From the NCBI GenBank assembly GCA_025362535.1, contig JANYGE010000030.1:1-15023 (forward strand): a DNA stretch of 15,023 nucleotides. The letters are read 5' to 3'. This stretch comes from Hyphomicrobiales bacterium. Lineage in GTDB: Bacteria > Pseudomonadota > Alphaproteobacteria > Rhizobiales > Aestuariivirgaceae. Within the stretch, counting starts at the first letter, position 1; each line of letters begins with the position of its first letter. The notes beneath the pieces were generated by a model. The model had not been told where the DNA came from. It ran no database searches and worked only from the letters and a program-made list of their open reading frames with translations. A program made the position numbers and the translations under genes. This document shows positions 13,386-15,023 of the stretch, piece by piece.

Positions 13386-14479
13386 GATCATGGTTGGCAA
13401 TTGTCGTATTAATATTGAGTTTTGATTTCGCGCAAGCAGGGGCACGTATCAAAGATATAACCAATATTCAGGGTGTTCGGGACAATCTTCTCATCGGCTA
13501 TGGTTTGGTTGTTGGCTTGCAAGGCACTGGTGATGGCTTGAAAAGTTCACCCTTCACCGAACAGTCAATTCGTTCAATGTTGGTGCATCTTGGGGTCAAT
13601 GTGGCGCCAGGCTCAACAAAGGGAAAAAATGTAGCTGCTGTGCTGGTTACTGGCACACTCCCGCCTTTCGCACGTCAAGGGGAACGGATTGATGTAACCG
13701 TTTCTTCAATCGGCGATTCAACATCACTGGGGGGAGGGGTGCTGGTAATGACGCCCCTGACTGGCGTTGATGGAGAGGCCTATGCCGTGGCGCAAGGACC
13801 AGTCACCGTGTCTGGATTCTCGGCCACGGGGGATGCGGAAAAGCTAACGCAAGGAAGCCCGACAACGGGACGCGTATCGAATGGTGCGTTGGTTGAGAGA
13901 GAGCTCACAGGTGAGTTCAACCATCTCAAGAGCATCACACTCGAAATCAGAAATCCAGATTTTGCAACCGCAGTTTCAATTGCAGATGTTATTAATACCT
14001 ATGCAAAACAAGAGTTTGGGGTGGCGATCGCATCTGAAAGAGACCAGCGCACGGTTCTTATTACCTGTCAAAAAGATATGAGTGTGTCTCGTCTTGTTTC
14101 ACTCATTGGTGCACTCGAAGTGGATGTCGATGTGCCCGCACGCATCGTTATTGACGAGAAAAGTGGAACAATTGTTATAGGCAAGGAAGTTAAGCTTTCA
14201 ACTGTTGCGGTTACCCACGGTAATTTGACCGTTAGGGTAACTGAGAGCCCTCAAGTTTCACAGCCAGAGTCATTCTCGAAAGGCGAAACTGTAACTGTGC
14301 CCTCCACCAAAATTACAGCGAAGCAAGATGGGGGCAAGGTATCCATTATAGAAGGACCAAGTCTGCAGACTTTGGTGGACGGTTTGAACCAAATAGGCCT
14401 GAAGCCCGATGGTATGATTGCTATTCTTCAAGCAATCAAAACCGCAGGAGCTATTCAAGGGGAGTTGATTGTTCAGTGA
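13382..14479 (+). CDS. flgI: Flagellar P-ring protein FlgI
   Basis: The 365-residue protein has a Sec signal peptide (MRSWLAIVVLILSFDFAQA, cleaved before GARI) and the FlgI hallmark blocks: RIKDITNIQGVRDNLLIGYGLVVGLQGTGDG, AAVLVTGTLPPFARQGERIDVTVSSIGDSTSLGGGVLVMTPL, and RIVIDEKSGTIVIGKEVKLSTVAVTHGNLTV, ending with a LNQIGLKPDGMIAILQAIKTAGAIQGELIVQ segment. Length is normal. It forms the P ring in the peptidoglycan layer. It is coupled to flgA (ATGA) and to motE (GTGA). Confidence 0.98.
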   Translation: MRSWLAIVVLILSFDFAQAGARIKDITNIQGVRDNLLIGYGLVVGLQGTGDGLKSSPFTEQSIRSMLVHLGVNVAPGSTKGKNVAAVLVTGTLPPFARQGERIDVTVSSIGDSTSLGGGVLVMTPLTGVDGEAYAVAQGPVTVSGFSATGDAEKLTQGSPTTGRVSNGALVERELTGEFNHLKSITLEIRNPDFATAVSIADVINTYAKQEFGVAIASERDQRTVLITCQKDMSVSRLVSLIGALEVDVDVPARIVIDEKSGTIVIGKEVKLSTVAVTHGNLTVRVTESPQVSQPESFSKGETVTVPSTKITAKQDGGKVSIIEGPSLQTLVDGLNQIGLKPDGMIAILQAIKTAGAIQGELIVQ

Positions 14480-15023
14480 AGTTAAGCGTTTTAAATTCGA
14501 TCTCCTTCAGTCAAGGAAAAACAGTAAAACTATACTGTTCACTTTTTATGTTGTGTGCATTTGCGCTTGGGCCGCAAACAAGCCCCGTATGGGCCACTGA
14601 AGCTACTAAAGCCGCCACAAGTGAAGAGACACCTGCAAAGGCTGTGGCTGGAGTCGTCGTGGCACCGCGTAATGACTACTGCGCAAACATTGCTAAGCCA
14701 GCCGCCGAAGCTCGTTATGCTTTTCAATTGAAAACACTTCAGGAATTGAGCGAGCAAGTTGACCAAAAGCTCGCTATCCTTGAAGAGAAGCGGCAATATA
14801 TTTTAGCGTTTAAAGCTGATCAAAAGAAGCAGGAATTGATTGCCCAGAAACTGGTCGTCGATATTTTTGCTAAAATGAAGCCCGATGTGGCAGCCAGCCA
14901 GTTGGAAAAAGTAGATTTAAAAACATCCGTGTCAATCCTGTCGCAACTCAATGTGCGTGCGGCCAGTACGATATTAAATGAAATGACGACGGATAAAGCG
15001 GCCGCGATTGCAGCGACAATGGC
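14476..15023 (+). CDS. motE: MotE, periplasmic motor chaperone, 5' part (3' end outside window)
   Basis: A frame from GTG 14476, overlapping the flgI stop as GTGA, stays open to the right edge (182 codons). Its product has a hydrophobic segment (about 17-38, VKLYCSLFMLCAFALG) that looks like a signal peptide, a TSEETPAKAVAGVV linker, then a coiled-coil (about 80-125, FQLKTLQELSEQVDQKLAILEEKRQYIL) and the MgtE-N-like repeat AKMKPDVAASQLEKVDLKTSVSILSQLNVRAASTILNEMTTDKAAAI. This matches MotE, the rhizobial chaperone that stabilises MotC in the periplasm. In Sinorhizobium motE follows flgI and precedes flgH, as expected here. A single cysteine near residue 70 (NDYCANI) could be the one used for MotE dimerisation in Sinorhizobium; this is inferred. 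Confidence 0.88.
   Translation, partial: MKLSVLNSISFSQGKTVKLYCSLFMLCAFALGPQTSPVWATEATKAATSEETPAKAVAGVVVAPRNDYCANIAKPAAEARYAFQLKTLQELSEQVDQKLAILEEKRQYILAFKADQKKQELIAQKLVVDIFAKMKPDVAASQLEKVDLKTSVSILSQLNVRAASTILNEMTTDKAAAIAATM

Noticed and set aside
1..15023. CRISPR arrays, tRNA or rRNA genes, insertion sequences
   Set aside because: I saw no regularly spaced repeats, tRNA-like arms, transposase-like proteins or terminal inverted repeats; the window is a compact flagellar cluster.

Overview
The window is a flagellar gene cluster of an alphaproteobacterium of the Hyphomicrobiales (Rhizobiales) type, preceded by a short surface-protein region. The assignment rests on three things: an FtcR-type atypical response regulator known from Brucella and relatives, an IalB-family protein next to an autotransporter, and the gene order DUF1217-flgF-fliI / motA-fliM-fliN-fliG-flhB / flgB-flgC-fliE-flgG-flgA-flgI-motE, which is the arrangement known from Sinorhizobium, Agrobacterium and Brucella. 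GC content is moderate to low (one flagellar line counted at about 42%), low for rhizobia. With IalB and an autotransporter, this would fit a Bartonellaceae/Brucellaceae-like organism, but that is inference and the genus cannot be settled from the window.

Layout. (1) Bases 1-199 are the 3' end of an autotransporter barrel gene, richer in GC (about 61%), followed by a strong hairpin terminator. (2) Bases 385-939, minus strand, encode an exported IalB-family protein. (3) A 447-base very AT-rich intergenic region carries several dyads. (4) ftcR (1387-2223) and a MerR-family regulator (2491-2913) read rightward. (5) DUF1217 gene, flgF and fliI form a leftward operon (5776 down to 2918) that converges on the MerR gene with 4 bases between stops. 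(6) A 144-base divergent promoter region (5777-5920) carries five copies of GTAAG/CTTAC and a perfect 16-base palindrome. (7) A long rightward run from 5921 to the window end encodes motA, fliM, fliN, fliG, flhB, an unrecognised 159-residue protein, flgB, flgC, fliE, flgG, flgA, flgI and the 5' part of motE. Many junctions overlap (ATGA, TTGA, GTGA, TAATG), as in a translationally coupled operon.

Functionally the products cover the stator (MotA, plus the MotE chaperone), the rotor/switch (FliM, FliN, FliG), the export gate and ATPase (FlhB, FliI), the rod (FlgB, FlgC, FlgF, FlgG, with FliE as adaptor), and the P ring with its chaperone (FlgI, FlgA). FtcR and possibly the MerR protein are candidate local regulators. 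Not in the window are MotB/MotC, FliF, hook, filament and most export-gate genes.

I did not find a clearly new system. The parts worth a second look are the unrecognised 159-residue protein inside the operon, the MerR protein beside ftcR, the repeat/palindrome array between the divergent flagellar operons, the short divergent FliM, and the frequent non-ATG starts.
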